Origin: JAPLGE01 sp964355545
GTDB lineage: Bacteria > Bipolaricaulota > Bipolaricaulia > UBA7950 > UBA9294
Direction of reading: 5' to 3'
Assembly (NCBI GenBank): GCA_964355545.1
Contig: CAYHEK010000083.1
Coordinates: 1-6,111, forward strand
Length of the DNA: 6,111 nt
Shown: positions 5,901-6,111 of the stretch, in pieces
Numbering within the stretch: position 1 is the first letter of the stretch
How the letters are laid out: each line of letters begins with the position of its first letter
The notes under the pieces: generated by a model
The model's input: the letters and a program-made list of their open reading frames with translations, nothing else
Told to the model about the DNA's origin: nothing
Database searches by the model: none
Position numbers and translations under genes: made by a program

Positions 5901-6111
5901 GTGCAGACGACCATCTACTACAGCGAGAACGACGCGTACCTGATGAACCAGGTGGACGCGAAGGGACGCCGTGAGCGCAAGAGCCGCAGCGCGGTGATCC
6001 TCTCGATCCTGGAGGAGCACTTCGAGCGGGAGAAGCGTCTGGGCGAGATCCTGATCGACCTAGGGGCCGTCTCTCACGCGGATCTCTCGAAGGGACTTGA
6101 GCTACAGAAGA
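5901..6111 (+). CDS. Ribbon-helix-helix protein fused to a MshEN-type c-di-GMP-binding domain (partial, 5' end)
   Basis: Seventy codons are visible before the window ends. Residues 3-42 resemble a ribbon-helix-helix (CopG/Arc-like) DNA-binding domain: a short strand TTIYYS, a first helix around 11-22, a basic turn GRRERKSRS (22-30), and a second helix VILSILEEHF (32-41). Residues 46-69 match the 24-residue MshEN motif found at the N-terminus of GspE/PilB-type ATPases and other proteins: R46, L47, G48, L51, G55, V57, L62, L66, Q69, all at the expected spacing. MshEN normally has two such motifs about five residues apart; the second would lie just outside the window. MshEN domains bind c-di-GMP, and the gene is under a c-di-GMP riboswitch. 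The likely role is a c-di-GMP-responsive transcription regulator. A pilus or type II secretion ATPase with an unusual N-terminus remains possible. GTG 5901 is the only sensible start. Confidence 0.75.
   Translation, partial: MQTTIYYSENDAYLMNQVDAKGRRERKSRSAVILSILEEHFEREKRLGEILIDLGAVSHADLSKGLELQK

Noticed and set aside
5752..5943. 63-codon open frame starting at ATG 5752
   Set aside because: It runs through the riboswitch aptamer and terminator, whose base pairing explains this stretch, and overlaps the downstream gene in another frame.

Overview
The window is GC-rich bacterial DNA with five tightly packed protein genes and one RNA control element. Nothing in it looks mobile: there is no insertion sequence, tRNA, rRNA or CRISPR array. 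The organism cannot be named from this sequence. A c-di-GMP class I riboswitch, sigma70-type promoters, a large Lon-like protease and a full-length NfeD point to a free-living bacterium. A deep-branching, uncultured lineage or a deltaproteobacterium-like lineage is possible, but that is a guess.

Layout. Positions 1-2460 (minus strand) hold a Lon-family protease of the AAA_32/LonC-like type. It is intact except for its last few residues, which run off the left edge. Only 31 bp away and divergent from it, 2492-3583 (plus) encodes an exported protein with two phospholipase D (HKD) domains. The -10 elements of the two divergent promoters appear to overlap in a near-palindrome at 2475-2486. Thirteen bases beyond the PLD stop, and convergent with it, lies a two-gene minus-strand operon: nfeD (4274-5554), then a comB-like gene (3597-4277), joined by an ATGA stop/start overlap. 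NfeD is a membrane-bound ClpP-class serine protease with a Ser/Lys dyad. The ComB-like protein belongs to the 2-phosphosulfolactate phosphatase family but departs from it at some conserved positions.

The most interesting part is the right end. A near-consensus promoter (TTGACA, 17 bp, TATGAT; 5708-5736) drives a leader with a c-di-GMP-I (GEMM-I) aptamer at about 5753-5833. A 12-bp intrinsic terminator (5818-5864) follows, and its 5' arm is taken from the 3' side of the aptamer. This layout predicts an ON switch: ligand binding blocks the terminator. The controlled gene starts at GTG 5901 and is cut by the window end. Its visible 70 residues look like a ribbon-helix-helix DNA-binding domain joined to the first 24-residue MshEN motif, itself a known c-di-GMP-binding module. 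The same second messenger may therefore be read twice, by the mRNA leader and by the protein it encodes. That would make this a candidate two-layer c-di-GMP transcription regulator.

Starts and regulation. The lon-like gene has a strong Shine-Dalgarno (AGGAGG). nfeD and the PLD gene have no good Shine-Dalgarno, and each has a plausible -10 only 10-11 bases before its ATG, which suggests leaderless mRNAs.
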